Notes under the pieces: model-generated
Told to the model about the DNA's origin: nothing
Databases searched by the model: none
Seen by the model: only the letters and a program-made list of their open reading frames with translations
Assembly: GCF_963082655.1 (NCBI RefSeq)
Contig: NC_081555.1
Location: 151,131,005-151,195,004, forward strand
DNA length: 64,000 nt
Source of the DNA: Stomoxys calcitrans
Taxonomy: Eukaryota; Arthropoda; Insecta; Diptera; Muscidae
Direction of reading: 5' to 3'
Position numbers and translations under genes: made by a program
Part shown: positions 46,834-59,040 of the stretch, piece after piece
Layout of the letters: the number at the start of each line of letters is the position of its first letter
Position numbering within the stretch: position 1 is the first letter of the stretch

Positions 46834-47760
46834 ATGGCTTTGGGTACGGAGAATATGGTCTACCAGCCAATGACAAGTACAAAATTCCCATATCAAAAAC
46901 CTGCTGCACAAATATTACACACGCCACCACGTGAGGTGTTGAGAACGCGCAATGTCAACCAAAGATCTATTGCACCTGCCCCCTACAATAAGCCCGTACA
47001 GCGTTGCATAGATGGCACAACATTGGATTCTAATCATCCCTCGGTGATACGTCGCAATGCCCGCGAACGTAATCGTGTGAAACAAGTCAACGATGGCTTT
47101 TTGCATTTGCGCCAACACATTCCCACAGCCATTGTGGCGGAGATCAGCAATGGTCGTCGTGGCATTGGTCCCGGCGCCGACAAGAAGCTTAGCAAAGTTG
47201 ACACTTTGCGCATGGCTGCGGAATATATAAGGCGCTTGAAAAAACTAATTGATGAAGTGGACAATAGTGATGCCTTCAGTATCTCGTCCTATGGAGCTGC
47301 ATCACCATCATATACCTCCTCAAGCAGTGGTTCTCCTCCACCTCCTGCAGTGGCAACAGGCTTTTCGCATCTTCAACCAAATCAAACGGCCCCTAACATG
47401 TTCTATCATCATCAGCAAACCCAATTCTACAATCAGCCTCATCATGCTCAGCATCCTTCATTAAGCTATGTTGGAAGTTTTCAACAGGAAAATTTAATTT
47501 CGCCCGCCAATTCCACAGCGTCATCCTGCTCCTCTGCGACGGCTTCAACATACGCGACTGAATTATACGCTCATCAGCAATCGCCCGAACACTATCAATC
47601 ATCTGGCTTTGAGTTTGCCAACAACAATACCCCAGCCACAACTCCAATTAAATTCGAGCCAGTATCATTCGAGGACCATTATAATCACAACAGCAATAGC
47701 TCCTCATCGGCAGAGGATGAAGAGCTTTTGGACTACATCTCCCTGTGGCAAGATGAGTAA
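46834..47760 (+). CDS. ac: Proneural bHLH transcription factor achaete
   Basis: An intronless 308-codon frame, as for all achaete-scute complex genes. The basic region ([14 protein letters not shown], from residue 73) and two helices (to about residue 141) are intact. The loop [11 protein letters not shown] and the N-terminus MALG are features of achaete and not of scute or lethal of scute. The C-terminal [13 protein letters not shown] is the conserved AS-C tail motif. The linker is rich in Ser, His and Gln. It heterodimerises with Daughterless on E boxes to give cells neural (bristle) fate. It is longer than Drosophila Achaete (about 200 residues), mainly before the bHLH and in the linker. 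The basic-helix junction has VNDGF where VNNGF/VNNSF is usual. Upstream lie a TATA box and a Hairy-type site; 3'UTR proneural-box matches follow. No other AS-C gene lies in the window. Confidence 0.95.
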   Translation: MALGTENMVYQPMTSTKFPYQKPAAQILHTPPREVLRTRNVNQRSIAPAPYNKPVQRCIDGTTLDSNHPSVIRRNARERNRVKQVNDGFLHLRQHIPTAIVAEISNGRRGIGPGADKKLSKVDTLRMAAEYIRRLKKLIDEVDNSDAFSISSYGAASPSYTSSSSGSPPPPAVATGFSHLQPNQTAPNMFYHHQQTQFYNQPHHAQHPSLSYVGSFQQENLISPANSTASSCSSATASTYATELYAHQQSPEHYQSSGFEFANNNTPATTPIKFEPVSFEDHYNHNSNSSSSAEDEELLDYISLWQDE

Positions 47761-48130
47761 ACAACAATTAAAGAAAGCGAAAGAAGTTCACAAAACTAAG
47801 ATTTTGAGAATCTAGTCTGCAGCATGGAGGGCGATGAGATGATGATACCATTGATTGGTCTCGCAAGCTATTACAAAAAGTATTATTTTTTTTTCAAACT
47901 TCTGAGACATCAAAAAATGTTTACCTCAATTTTGTTATATCCAAATGTACAAATTAGTTATTTAAGTTTTTTAGTTTTTAGTTTAAGATCAAAAACTGCT
48001 GTGCCTGTTATATAAGTTTTTTAGTTGTAGAGTTTTATTTTTAGGACATGGAAGACATAGATTTAAAACATATTATTAGGTATTTATCTTAAGACACTGG
48101 AAGACTCTAAACTTTAGTTCTATAAGGAAA
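47761..48130 (+). promoter_or_regulatory. achaete 3'UTR with proneural-box matches
   Basis: ATGGAAGACAT at 48048-48058 matches the core of the proneural box (AATGGAAGACAAT) described in the 3'UTRs of Drosophila ac, l'sc and ato. A second GGAAGAC is at 48099-48105. In Drosophila this motif is complementary to the GY box (GTCTTCC) of Bearded and E(spl) family transcripts. No clear AATAAA was found; the 3' end is uncertain. Confidence 0.5.
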
Positions 48131-48234
48131 ACGAAATCAAAAAAACCCCAAATATATAAAACAAATAATATTTATTATGAAAATGAAATCTATTATGTAG
48201 TCTGTATTGTTTCTGGTTGTGGGAAGAAAGGAAA

Positions 48235-50125
48235 TTTTGTAGAACAAATATTGATTTTTTGGTAGCCATAACCAAATATAGACCAATCTGAAACGTATAC
48301 GATACGGACGTCGAAAGGCCTACCATAAGTCAAGAGATAGGTCTATATGGCAGCAATATCCAAATCTGAGCCGATCTGAGCCAACTTGAAGAGGAATGTT
48401 AAAGGGCATTACACAACCCACTATAATTTCAGCGAAATTATAGTTCGATTTCAGCGAAATCGAACAACAAATGCGCCTTTTATGGGCCCAAAATCTTAAA
48501 TCGAGAGATTGGTCTAAATGGCAGCTATATCCAAATCTGAAACGATCTGGGCCAAATTGAAGAGAATTATCGAAAGGCCTAACACAACTCACTGTCCCAA
48601 ATTTCGGCGACATCGGACAATAAATGCGCTTTTTATGGGCCCAAAAACTTAAATCGAAAGATCGGTCTATATGACAGTTATATCCAAATCTGGACCGATC
48701 TAAGCCAAATTGGAGAAGGATGTCGAAGGGCTTAACACAACTCACTGTCTCAAAATTTTGGCAAAAACGGACAATAAACGCGCTTTTTATAGGCCCAAAA
48801 CCTTAAATCGAGAGATGGGTCTATATGGTAGCTATATCCAAATCTGAACCGATCTGAACCAAATTGAAGAAGAATGTCGAAGGGCATTACACAACGCACT
48901 GTCCGAAATTTCAGCGAAATCGGACAACAAATGCGCCTTTTATGGGACCAAAACCTTAAATCTAGAGATCGGTCTATATGGCAGCCATATCCAAATCTGG
49001 ACCGATCTATGCCAAATTGGAGGAGAATATTGAGGGACCAACAGAACTCACTGTCGCAAATTTCGGCAACATCGGAAAATAAATGCGCCTTTTATGGGTC
49101 AAAAACCTTAAATCGATAGATGGGTCTATATGACAGCTATATCCAAATCTGAACCGATCTGAACCAAATTGTAGAAAGATGTCGAAGAGCCTAAAACAAT
49201 TCATTGTCCCAAATTTTGGGAAAATCGGACAACAAATGCGCCTTTTATGGGCCCAAAATATTATATCGAGAGATCAGTCAGCTATATCCAAATCTGATCC
49301 GATCTGGTTCAAATTGAAGAAGGATGTCGATGGCCTCAACACAACTGTCTCAAATTTCATCAAAATCGAAAAATATATCTGGCTTTTATGGGCCTAAGAC
49401 CCTAAATCGGCGGATCGGTCTATATGCAAGCTATATCCAAATCTGAACCGATCTGGGCCAAATTAAGGAAGGATGTTGACTGGCCTAACACAACTCACTG
49501 TCCCAACTTTCAGCAAATTGAGATAATAAATGTGTGGTTTTAAGGGCCTAAGACTATCCAAATCTGAACCGATCTGGGCCAAATTAAAGAAGGATGTTGA
49601 CTGGCCTAACACGTCTCACTGTCCCAACTTTCAGCAAATTCAGATAATAAATGTGTGGTTTTAAGGGCCTAAGACCTTAAATCGGCGAATTTGTCTATAT
49701 AACAGCTATATCCAAATCTGAACCAATCTTGACCATATTAAAGAAGAATGTCGAAGGGCCTAACACAACTGAGTGTCCCAAATTTCAGCAAAATAGCATA
49801 ATAAATGTGACTTTTATGGGCCTAAGACCCTAAATCGGCGTATCGGTCTATATGGGGGCTATATCAAGATATAGTGCGATATAGCCCGTCTTCGAACTTA
49901 ACCTGTTTATGGACAAAAGAAGAATCGGTGCAAAGTTTCAGCTCAATATCTCTTTTTTTAAAGACTTGGGTGATTTCAACAGACAGACGGACGGACATGG
50001 CTAGATCGTCTTAGATTTTTAAGGTGAATCGTCTTAGATTTTTACGGTCGGAAATGTATATTTCGATGTATTGCAAACGGATTGACAAAATGAATATACC
50101 CCCATCCTTAGGTGGTGGGTATAAA
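48235..50125 (-). mobile_element. Family B element, reverse, about 11 units
   Basis: It begins about 470 bp after the achaete stop with a decayed unit and runs to the 5' block (ACAGACAGACGGACGG, CCCCATCCTTAGGTGGTGGG). A local duplication of about 110 bp lies at 49430-49680. Frames such as 48320-48745 are repeat read-through. Confidence 0.78.
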
Positions 50126-50943
50126 AAGGGAAGGGGAAAGGATAGAGCCTTGTGGCACACCAGCGGTCAATGTATACTCATCTGATGAGAACCCATCTAC
50201 AACAAATCGTATAGTGCGATCTCTGAGAAAGCTCGATATAAATCGAACGAAGTTATTATCGACACCAAAAGCGACTAGCTTTGATAAAAGTGCACCGTGT
50301 CAGACTCTATCAAATGATTTGGAGATATCCAGAGCCACGAACTTATTCTCACCAAATTGGTGGATAGAGCGACTCCATCGTTCTAACATAAATGCCATTA
50401 GGTCTCCCATAGAGCGATTTCTGCGAAATCCATACTGTCTGTCGCTAAGAGGGCCATTGGACTTTGGAGATATCCAGAGCCACAAACTTACTTTCATCAA
50501 ACTGGTGGATAGAGCGACTCCATCCTTCCGACAAAAATGCCATTAGGTCTCCCATAGAGCGATTTCTGCGAAACCCATACTGTCTGTCGCTAAGAAGGCC
50601 ATTGGACTCTAAGTATCTGACAAGATGATGGTTAACCATACTCTTCATAACCTTGGAGAGTGCGGAGCATATCGCAATTGGCCGGTAATTCGCAGGGTTG
50701 TTCGTTCCACCTTTCTTGGGGATGAGCTGAACGTTCGCAACCTTCCAAGGCGCTGGGAAAACACCCTTACGGTAGGCATGGTTGAAAAGGTTGCGTAGTG
50801 GACGAGCAAGGGTCGAAGAACACATACACAGGACAAGTGTTGATATACCGTCCGGGCCCGGAGATTTATTAACGTCGAGATCCGCCAGGACCCTTGTAAC
50901 TCCATGTAGTTTATAACTACTTAAACTTTTACCAAATTCTGTT
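50126..50943 (-). pseudogene. LINE reverse transcriptase fragment (Jockey-like) with inner duplication
   Basis: Minus-strand translation gives DVNKSPGPDGISTLVL, VQLIPKKG, NPANYRPIAICSALSKVM, LLSDRQYGFRRNRS and KFVALDISK, the fingers and palm motifs of a non-LTR reverse transcriptase. A stretch of about 145 bp (50318-50460) is repeated at 50461-50608. The frame then continues toward SFDRV and a DRTIRFVVDGFSSDEYTL-like part at the left. Both ends are missing. It sits between a family B end and a family C start. Confidence 0.8.
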
Positions 50944-51766
50944 TTTTTATACCCACCACCGTAGGATGGGGGTATATTCATTTAGTCATTCCATTTGCAA
51001 CACATCGAAATATCCGATCGAAATTTCCGACCCTACAAAATATATATATTTCGGATCGTTGTAAAATTCTAAGACGATTTAATTATGTCCGTGTGTCTGA
51101 CCGTCTCTCCGTCCCTCTGTTGTAATCACTCTAGCCTTCAAAAATTGAGATATTGAACTGAAATTTGGCACATATACGTCTTTTTGATGCATGCTGGTTA
51201 AGTTCTTGAACGGGTAAAATCTGACCCATATTTGGATATAGCCTATAAAAGGTCTGAAGCCCATAAAAGCTTTATTTATAACCCGATTTCGCTGAAGTTT
51301 AAAATAGTGGGTTATTTTAACCTCCCGGATATCTGACCCAAAAATAGTTCAGATCGGACTATATTTAGATATAGCATATAGACCGATCTCCAAATTAATG
51401 GTCTGAAGCCCATAAAAGCTTAAGTTTTTAACCTATTTCGCTAAAATTTAAAATAGTGGCTTATTTTAATCTCCCCGACGTCTGACCTAAATATAGTTCA
51501 GATCGGACTATATTTAGATATAGCTGCCATATAGACCGATCTCCCGATTAATGGTCTGAATCCCATAAAAGCTATATTTATTCCCGATTTCGCTGAAATT
51601 TAAAACGAAGAGTTATTTTAAGCCTCCTGATATCTGACCTAAATCAAATCGGACTATATTTAGGTATAGCTGCCTTATGGAGCGATGTCCAGATAAAGGG
51701 TCTAAAGCCCATAAAATTTTATTTTTTAACCGATTTTGCTGAAATTTTAAAAATTGAGTAGTAAAG

Positions 51767-53262
51767 AACAAGTAAAAGCGTGCTAAGTTCGGCCGGGCCG
51801 AATCTTATATACCCTCCACCATGGATCGCATTTTTCGAGATCTTTTCCCGGCATCTCTTCTTAGGCAAAAAAGGATATAAGGAAGGAGTTGCTCTGCTAT
51901 TAAAACGATATCAAGATATGGTCTGGTTCGGACCACAATTAATTAATATGTTGGACACCTGTGTAAAATTTCAGCCAATTCGTATAAGAATTGGGCCCAT
52001 TGGGGCTCACGAAGTAAAATAGAGAGAACGATTTATATGGGATCTGTATCGGGCTATAGACCGATTCAGACCATAATAAACACGTTTGTTGATGGTCATG
52101 AGAGGATCCGTCGTACAAAATTTCAGGCATATCGGGGTCAAGAAGTCAAGATCCCAGATCGGTTTATATGGCAGCTATATCAGGTTATGAACCGATGTGA
52201 ACCTTATTTGACACAGTTGTTGAAAGTAAAAATAAAATACGTCATGCAAAATTTCAGCCAAATCGGATAGGAATTGCGGCGTCTAGAAGCTCAAGAAGTC
52301 AAATCCCCAGATCTGTTTATATGACAGATATATCAGGTTATGGACCGATTTGAACCATACTTGGCACAGTTGTTGGATGTCATAACGAAATACTTCGTGC
52401 AAAAATTCATTCAAATCGGATAAGAATTGTGCCCTCTAGAGGCTCAAGAAGTCAAGACCCAAGATCGGTTTATATGGCAGCTATATAAGGTTATAGACCG
52501 ATTTAAACCATACTCGGCACAGTTGTTGGGTATCATAACAAAACACGTCGTGCGAAATTCCATTCCAATCGGATAAGAATTGCGCCCTCTAGAGGCTCAA
52601 GAAGTCAAGATCCCAGATCGGTTTATATGGCAGCTATATCAGGTCATGGACCGATTTGAACCATACTTGGCACAGTTGTTTCTTATCATAACAAAACACG
52701 TGGTTCAAAATTTCATTGTGATCGGATAAGAATTGCGCACGGTAGAGGCTCAAGAAGTCAAGACCCAAGATCGGTTTATATGGCAGCTATATCAGGTTAT
52801 GGACCGATTTGAACTATACTTGGCACAGTTGTTGGATATCATAGCAAAACTCGCCGTGCAAAATTTCATTCCAATCGGATAAGAATTGCGCACTCTAGAG
52901 GCTCATGAAGTCAAGACCCCAGATCGGTTTATATGGCAGCTATATCAAAACATGGACCGATATGGCCCATTTACAATACCAACCGACCTACACTACTACT
53001 AATAAGAAGTATTTGTGCAAAATTTCAAGCGGCTAGCTCTACTCCTTCGGAAGTTTGCGTGCTTTCGACAGACAGACGGACGGACGGACGGACGGACGGA
53101 CGGACGGACGGACAGACGGACGGACATGGCTAGATCGACATAAAATGTCACGACGATCAAGAATATATATACTTTATGGGGTCTCAGACGGATATTTCGA
53201 GTAGTTACAAACAGAATGACGAAATTAGTATACCCCCCATCTTATGGTGGAGGGTATAAAAA
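51767..53262 (-). mobile_element. Family A element, complete, reverse
   Basis: The left edge is AACAAGTAAAAGCGTGCTAA and TTCGGCCGGGCCGAA. The right edge is CATCTTATGGTGGAGGG and TATAAAAA. A CGGA microsatellite lies near 53070-53122. It has about nine units and directly abuts the broken start of an RTE LINE. Confidence 0.8.
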
Positions 53263-55040
53263 AGAAATGGAAAGACGAGTGAGTGAGTGATTTCGAGCGA
53301 ATTGAGATGTACAGGAGTCAGAATGAAGTCCGGAAATTCTACCAAAGAATTAAACACCAAACCGATGGCTTTGGTGCAGGCACATCCTCCTGCAGAGACA
53401 AAGAAGGAAATCTGGTAACTGACACAGATAACACGCTGAGGATATGGAAAGAACATTTTACCCAACTGCTAGTGTCCGACGTTGGCGGCGAAGAGGATAC
53501 CGCAGAACCAATCCCTGATGATGCTATTGAATGTTTACCTCCTAGTCTGAATGAGGTCCAAGTAGCAGTAACCCGACTAAAGAACAACAAGTCAGCAGAA
53601 GCCGACAGGTTACCCGCTGAACTATTTAAGACCGGAGGCGACACGCTGATAAGGCGTATGTATCAGCTTATCTGCGCAATCTGGCTAGAAGAATGCATAA
53701 CCGATGATTGGAACCTCAGCATACTATGTCCGGTACACAAGAAAGGAGACAAGACGGAATGTGCCAACTACAGAGGAATAAGTCTCCTCCCCCTCGCATA
53801 CAAGATACTCTCGAGCGTACTGTGTGAAAGATTAAAACCTAAAGTCAATGAGATAATTGGGCCCTATCAATGCGGTTTTAGACCTGGTAAATCCACCCTA
53901 GACCAGATATTCACACTGCGCCAAATCCTGGAAGAGACCCGAGAAGGACAAATCAACACCTACCACCTCTTTGTTGACCACAAAGCCGCCTTCGATACTC
54001 CTTTACGTTCAAAGGTATTTCAAGCCATGTATGAGTTTGATATCCCTGCAAAAATTAATAAGACTCTGCAGGATGACGCTTGCTGATACGCATTCCTCAG
54101 TAAGAATAGGAAAGAATCTCTCCGAACCATTTAATAAAAAATTAGGTTTCATACAAGGAGACAGCCTATCGTGTGATCTCTTTAATATCCTGCTGGAGAA
54201 GATTATACGAGATGCAGAAGTGAATAGATATGGCACACTAATCACAAGAGAGCACATGCTACTCGCCTATGCCGACGATATCGCTATCACAGGTCGGTCA
54301 CCGGAAGTAGTAACTGCAGCCTTTGAAGGAATCGATGGTTGGATGGTTTCCACTCCCAAAAAGCCTTGCACAACCGAGCAGATAAAGAACATGAAGAAAG
54401 TTGGGAACCACAACTTTGAGATACTCAGTAACTTTATCTACCTCGGCACCGCCGTAACCGAAACGAATGACACCAGTTTTTAGATTAAGCGAAGAATAAT
54501 ATTGGCAAACAGATGCTACTTTGGACTAAGTAAGCAGTTTACAAACAAAGCCACCTCTCGACAGACGAAGGCTACACTTTACACGACACTGATACTACCC
54601 GTGCTGTTATATGGTTCTGAAGCATGGGTACTTGTGAAAGCAGATGAGGTAGTGCTTGGAGTATTTGAGAGAAAGATACTTCGAAAAATTTATGGACCAG
54701 TTTGCGTTAACGGAGAAGATAGGCTACGTATGAACCACGAGCTGTATGACGACCATAGCATAGTTATACGCATCAAAGTACAACGGCTGCGTTGGCTAGG
54801 TCATGTTGTCAGAATGGATGAAGAAGCTCCAGCAAAGAAGTCTTTTGAAGGCAAACACGGTGGTACACGCAAACCGGGAAGACCAAAAACCCGATGGAAA
54901 GATCAAGTTGTGGGAGACACCTCGAAACTTGGTGTCAGAGATTTTAGAATGAGCGCAAAGGATCGAGGCGCTTGGAACGCTATTCTACGTTCGGCTAGTG
55001 GAAGGAATATTCTGTCATAGCCAATTAATGTAAGTAAAGT
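53263..55040 (+). pseudogene. RTE-like LINE, 5'-truncated, copy 1
   Basis: It encodes reverse transcriptase from before the fingers to the C-terminus in three pieces: 53283-54086, 53971-54483 and 54502-55020. Motifs are CPVHKKGDKTECANYRGISL, GPYQCGFRPGKSTLDQIF, GDSLSCDLFNILLE, YADDIAITG and the C-terminal RLRWLGHVVRMDEE and KPGRPKTRWKDQV. There is one frameshift near 54060, one stop (TAG 54481) and a deletion of about 15 codons near 54335 relative to copy 2. The endonuclease is missing. The 3' end near 55021-55040 is TAATGTAAGTAAAG. Confidence 0.85.
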
Positions 55041-55470
55041 TTTGACATAGGATTCAAATATGGTTCGGATCGGACTATACTTGGATATAGCTGCCATACA
55101 GACCGATCTCCCGATAAAGGATCTGAAGCGAATAAAATCTTTATTTTTTAGCCGATTTCGCTTAAATTTGAAGCAGGAAGTAGTTTTAGGCCAGCCACCA
55201 TCCGACCCAAATATGGTAAAGATCGGACCGATGTGCCGATAACGGGTCTGAATCTCATAAAATCTTTATTTATTACCAGATTTTGTTGAATTTGAAATAC
55301 AAAATTCAACAATGAGTTATATTTGTTAGACCACTCAATGTCCGTGCCGAATTTGGGTGCATAAGTTATCCAATTTTCACCGTATTGTGACGAAAGTGGT
55401 TTTACATATACACCCGAGGTGGTGGGTATCCAAAGTTCGGCCTGGCCGAACTTAACGCATTTTTTTTTTA

Positions 55471-56084
55471 TCAATTTCACCAGTTAAAGCGATCAACCGT
55501 TAAGCTAATGTAACATTTAAAACAATTATTCAAAAAATTTAAACAAATAAATACATCATGTTGGGAAAACAATCGAAACAACTTAAAACAACCAGCCAAC
55601 AACAAAATAAATGCATAGCGGATATACAATGGCGATATTGGATCTGGACCAAAATGAGAAGGTGAACACAACTTTGCGCAATGCAACTGCGTGTTGCAAC
55701 AACATTTTGTACCGGCACTTAATCAATCGAATACCAATACCAAAGAAAACTGCAATTGCAACGGATGATGTACCACCGATCGACATTTGGGGGACAAACT
55801 CGAGACATAAATTCGTACAAAAAAAAAAAAAAAAAAAAATTGTAACAAGATTTTTGCATTCGGAAGATTGGAAAACAAATCACTTGTTGGTTATCCTGTA
55901 TAGCATAACTACTATCTGTAAGTATGTATGTGTGCTTGTGAATACTGATGTACTTGTGTACGTATGCAGATTAATCCCACAAAAAAAAGAGAAACATGAG
56001 CAAAAACATAAATCGTTTACAAGATTATTGTGGACCAATTTAATATATTTATTTTGCAACTGCCTACACTACCGCCACCGCCAT
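55471..56084. other. Unrecognised stretch
   Basis: AT-rich with A runs (55819-55840). A plus-strand frame of 176 codons (55611-56141) runs across an A run into the family A element, so its end is not real. No protein family recognised and no splice signals relied on. Confidence 0.3.
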
Positions 56085-57595
56085 TTTTATACCCTCCACC
56101 ATAAGATGGGGGGTATACTAATTTCGTCATTCTGTTTGTAACTACTCGAAATATTCGTCTGAGACCCTATAAAGTATATATATTCTTGAACGTCGTGAAA
56201 TTTTATGTCGATCTAGCCATGTCCGTCCGTCTGTCCGTCCGTCCGTCCGTCCGTCCGTCCGTCCGTCCGTCCGTCTGTCTGTCGAAAGCACGCTAACTTC
56301 CGAAGGAGTAAAGCTAGCCACTTGAAATTTTGCACAAATACTTCTTATTAGTGTAGGTCGGTTGGTATTGTAAATGGGCCATATCGGTCCATGTTTTGAT
56401 ATAGCTGCCATATAAACCGATCTTGGGTCTTGACTTCTTGAGCCTCTAGAGTGCGCAATTCTTATCCGATTGGAATGAATTTTTGCACGACATGTTTTGT
56501 TATGATATCCAAAAACTGCGCCAAGTATAGTTCAAATCGGTCCATAACCTGATATAGCTGCCATATAAACCGATCTTGGGTCTTGACTTCTTGAGCCTCT
56601 AGCGTGCGCAATTCTTATCCGATCAGAATGAAATTTTGCACGTCGTGTTTTGTTATTATATTCAACAACCGTGCCAAGTATGGTTCAAATCGGTCCATAA
56701 CCTGATATAGCTGCCATATAAACCGATCTTGGGTCTTGACTTCTTGAGCCTCTAGAGGGCGCAATTCTTATCCGAATGGAATGGAATTTCGCACGACGTG
56801 TTTTGTTATGATACCCAACAACTGTGCCAAGTATGGTTCAAATCGGTCCATAACCTGATATAGCTGCCATATAAACCGATATTGGGTCTTGACTTCTTGA
56901 GCCTCTAGAGGGCACAATTCTTATCCGATTTGAATGAATTATTGCACCAAGTATTTCGTTATGATATCGAACAACTGTGCCAAGTATGGTTTAAATTGGC
57001 CCATAACCTGATATAGCTGTCATATAAACAGATCTGGGGATTTGACTTCTTGAGCTTTTAGAGGGCGCAATTCCTATCCGATTTGGCTGAAATTTTGCAT
57101 GACGTATTTTATTTTTACTTTCAACAACTGTGTCAAATAAGGTTCAAATCGGTTCATAACCTGATATAGCTGCCATATAAACCGATCTGGGATCTTGACT
57201 TCTTGACCCCTAGAGGTCGCAATTATTATCCGATATGCCTGAAATTTTGTACGACGGATCCTCCCATGACCATCAACAAACGTGTTTATAATGGTCTGAA
57301 TCGTTCTATAGCCCGATACAGATCCCATATAAATCGTTCTGTCTATTTTACTTCGTGAGCCCCAATGGGCGCAATTCTTATACGAATTGGCTGAAATTTT
57401 ACACAGGTCTCCAACATATAATTTAATTGTCCGAACCGGACCATATCTTGATATCGTTTTAATAGCAGAGCAACTCTTTTCTTATATCCTTTTTTGCCTA
57501 AGAAGAGATGCCGGGAAAAGAACTCGACAAATGCAATCCATGGTGGAGGGTATATAAGATTCGGCCCGGCCGAACTTAGCACGCTTTTACTTGTT
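56085..57595 (+). mobile_element. Family A element, complete
   Basis: It starts TTTTATACCCTCCACCATAAG, has a TCCG microsatellite at about 56221-56280 and nine units. It ends TTCGGCCCGGCCGAACTTAG and ACTTGTT (57589-57595). It is very similar to the copy at 13065-14573 and, in reverse, to 51767-53262. 57596-57850 is non-repetitive with no gene seen. Confidence 0.82.
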
Positions 57596-57854
57596 TTTGT
57601 TGTTGTTGGCTTGGTAGGATTTGGTCGCATGGTTGTTCGGTCTGTTGCTTAGCCGCCTGTTTGTTGTATGCAAAGTAAGTTTGGTATTTTAAGATAAAGA
57701 CAGCAAAATAAACTGATCATTTGTTTTACGACGGAAGCTTTGAAATCGAACGGCATCGATACAACAGAAAATGCCTTAACGTAAATGCGAGAGGTGCGAG
57801 CAAAAGTTTGAATTGCTTTTGTTAGTGAATTATCAAAAGAGAGAAGGCCTAGAA

Positions 57855-58215
57855 AGGGAGGCTGTCGTAGCGCAGAGGTTAAAATATCCACCTATAAATA
57901 CAACAAATTTTGCCCATGAACATTCCACTAAGGAGCAGGGGCAAACTTCTCACCTATCAATGAGTGCAGTCCGATTCAAGTTTACGCTCAATGATAAGGT
58001 GGCTCCTTTTTATAGCCGAGTCCGAACAGCGTGCCGCAGTGCGACACCTCTTTGGAGAGAAGCTTTACATGGCATTTTACCTAACAAATGTTGCCAGCAT
58101 TAGGAGGGGAAGCCACCGCTGAAAATTTTTTCTGATGGTCTCGCCAGGATTCGAACCCAGGCGTTCAGCGTCATAGGCGGACATGCTAACCTCTGCGCTA
58201 CGGTGACCTCCGTAG
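57855..58215 (-). mobile_element. tRNA-derived SINE, reverse, with a forward head scrap
   Basis: The reverse copy 57905-58215 has the full body and head: B box GGATTCGAACC (reverse) near 58147-58157 and CTCTGCGCTACGG near 58193-58205. To its left 57858-57883 is a forward SINE head (GGCTGTCGTAGCGCAGAGG), so two heads face each other. Confidence 0.8.
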
Positions 58216-58289
58216 GCCACCTACGGCGCTGAATATCTGCGTTCGAATCAAAAAAAATTATCAGTGTTGGTTGTACCCTTCGACTCGGT

Positions 58290-59040
58290 TGATATCTGTG
58301 AGTACCACATGGGCTGGAACTTTGAGCTCCGACCCGTTACCAGGGGAAGCTTAGCTAAAAGCTATCGGGCGCGTCGACAGGTTGCGGATAATGGAAAGCT
58401 TAGAATTTATGCGGAGTAGCTGCTAATGCGGCCGCGAGCAGTTAACGTTTTCGAGAGGAGAGTCTCAGTTAGGGTTCAGGTGACAGTGACTCCAATATTC
58501 AGTGCCAATTTTAATCGAAATTACAAGGCGAGTTATTGACGTCTCCAAATAATCAATGGCCAACATCACAGTGTGTTCCCTGGTTAGGGACGGCTGGCGT
58601 CGGATCTTGGAGCAAGCGGCTCGATCGGCCCAGCTCGATAACCCACGCAAACGAAAAAAGACCATGATCGGCGGATCTCTACCTAGAATGTCCGGATTTC
58701 TTTATAAAGAAGGAGCAGTATACGCATTGGTGGATGTATTTGGGAAATGCAAGGCCGATATTACCGCCTTACAGGTAGTGCAATCGAATGGGAAAGGCGT
58801 CACAAAAACACCAAACGGCGACGAACTATAATATAGTTGACATGACACGAGGCATTAGTTTGGCGGCAGATATGTGGTTAGTCGGAGACTAAAATACACA
58901 GTCTCCAGCTTTTCTCCGTTGGATGAGAGGCCAGCCACAGTCCGCATAAAAGTCAAATGATTCAACACCAGCCTTATTTGTACCCAAGCCCCGAAGGCCG
59001 AAAAGGACAAGCAGACCAAGAATATTTTCAAGAAGAGCAT
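58290..59040 (+). pseudogene. RTE-like LINE, 5' and endonuclease part, copy 2a
   Basis: The leader-like part (CGGCCGCGAGCAGTTAACG) is followed by apurinic-type endonuclease motifs: NVRILYKEG-like, then ADITALQVVQSNGKGVTKTP, HDTRH and RLKYTV...RPATVRIKVK. Frames are broken. It is joined tail-to-tail at about 59040 with the reverse-oriented reverse transcriptase part. Assignment to the same LINE family as copies 1 and 3 is inferred. Confidence 0.6.

Larger units (their letters stand above)
50945..55470 (+). mobile_element. Family C element, split by family A and an RTE copy
   Basis: The left part 50945-51766 starts TATACCCACCACCGTAGGAT. The right part 55041-55470 continues the same units and ends with GGTGGTGGGTATCCAAAG, TTCGGCCTGGCCGAACTTAA and a T run. 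The material between (51767-55040) is inserted. AGTAAAG occurs on both edges (about 51760-51766 and 55034-55040). Confidence 0.65.

Noticed and set aside
55611..56141. 176-codon frame
   Set aside because: It crosses an A run and ends in the 5' block of a family A element; its last residues also appear, by the same cause, in a frame at 53205-53465.
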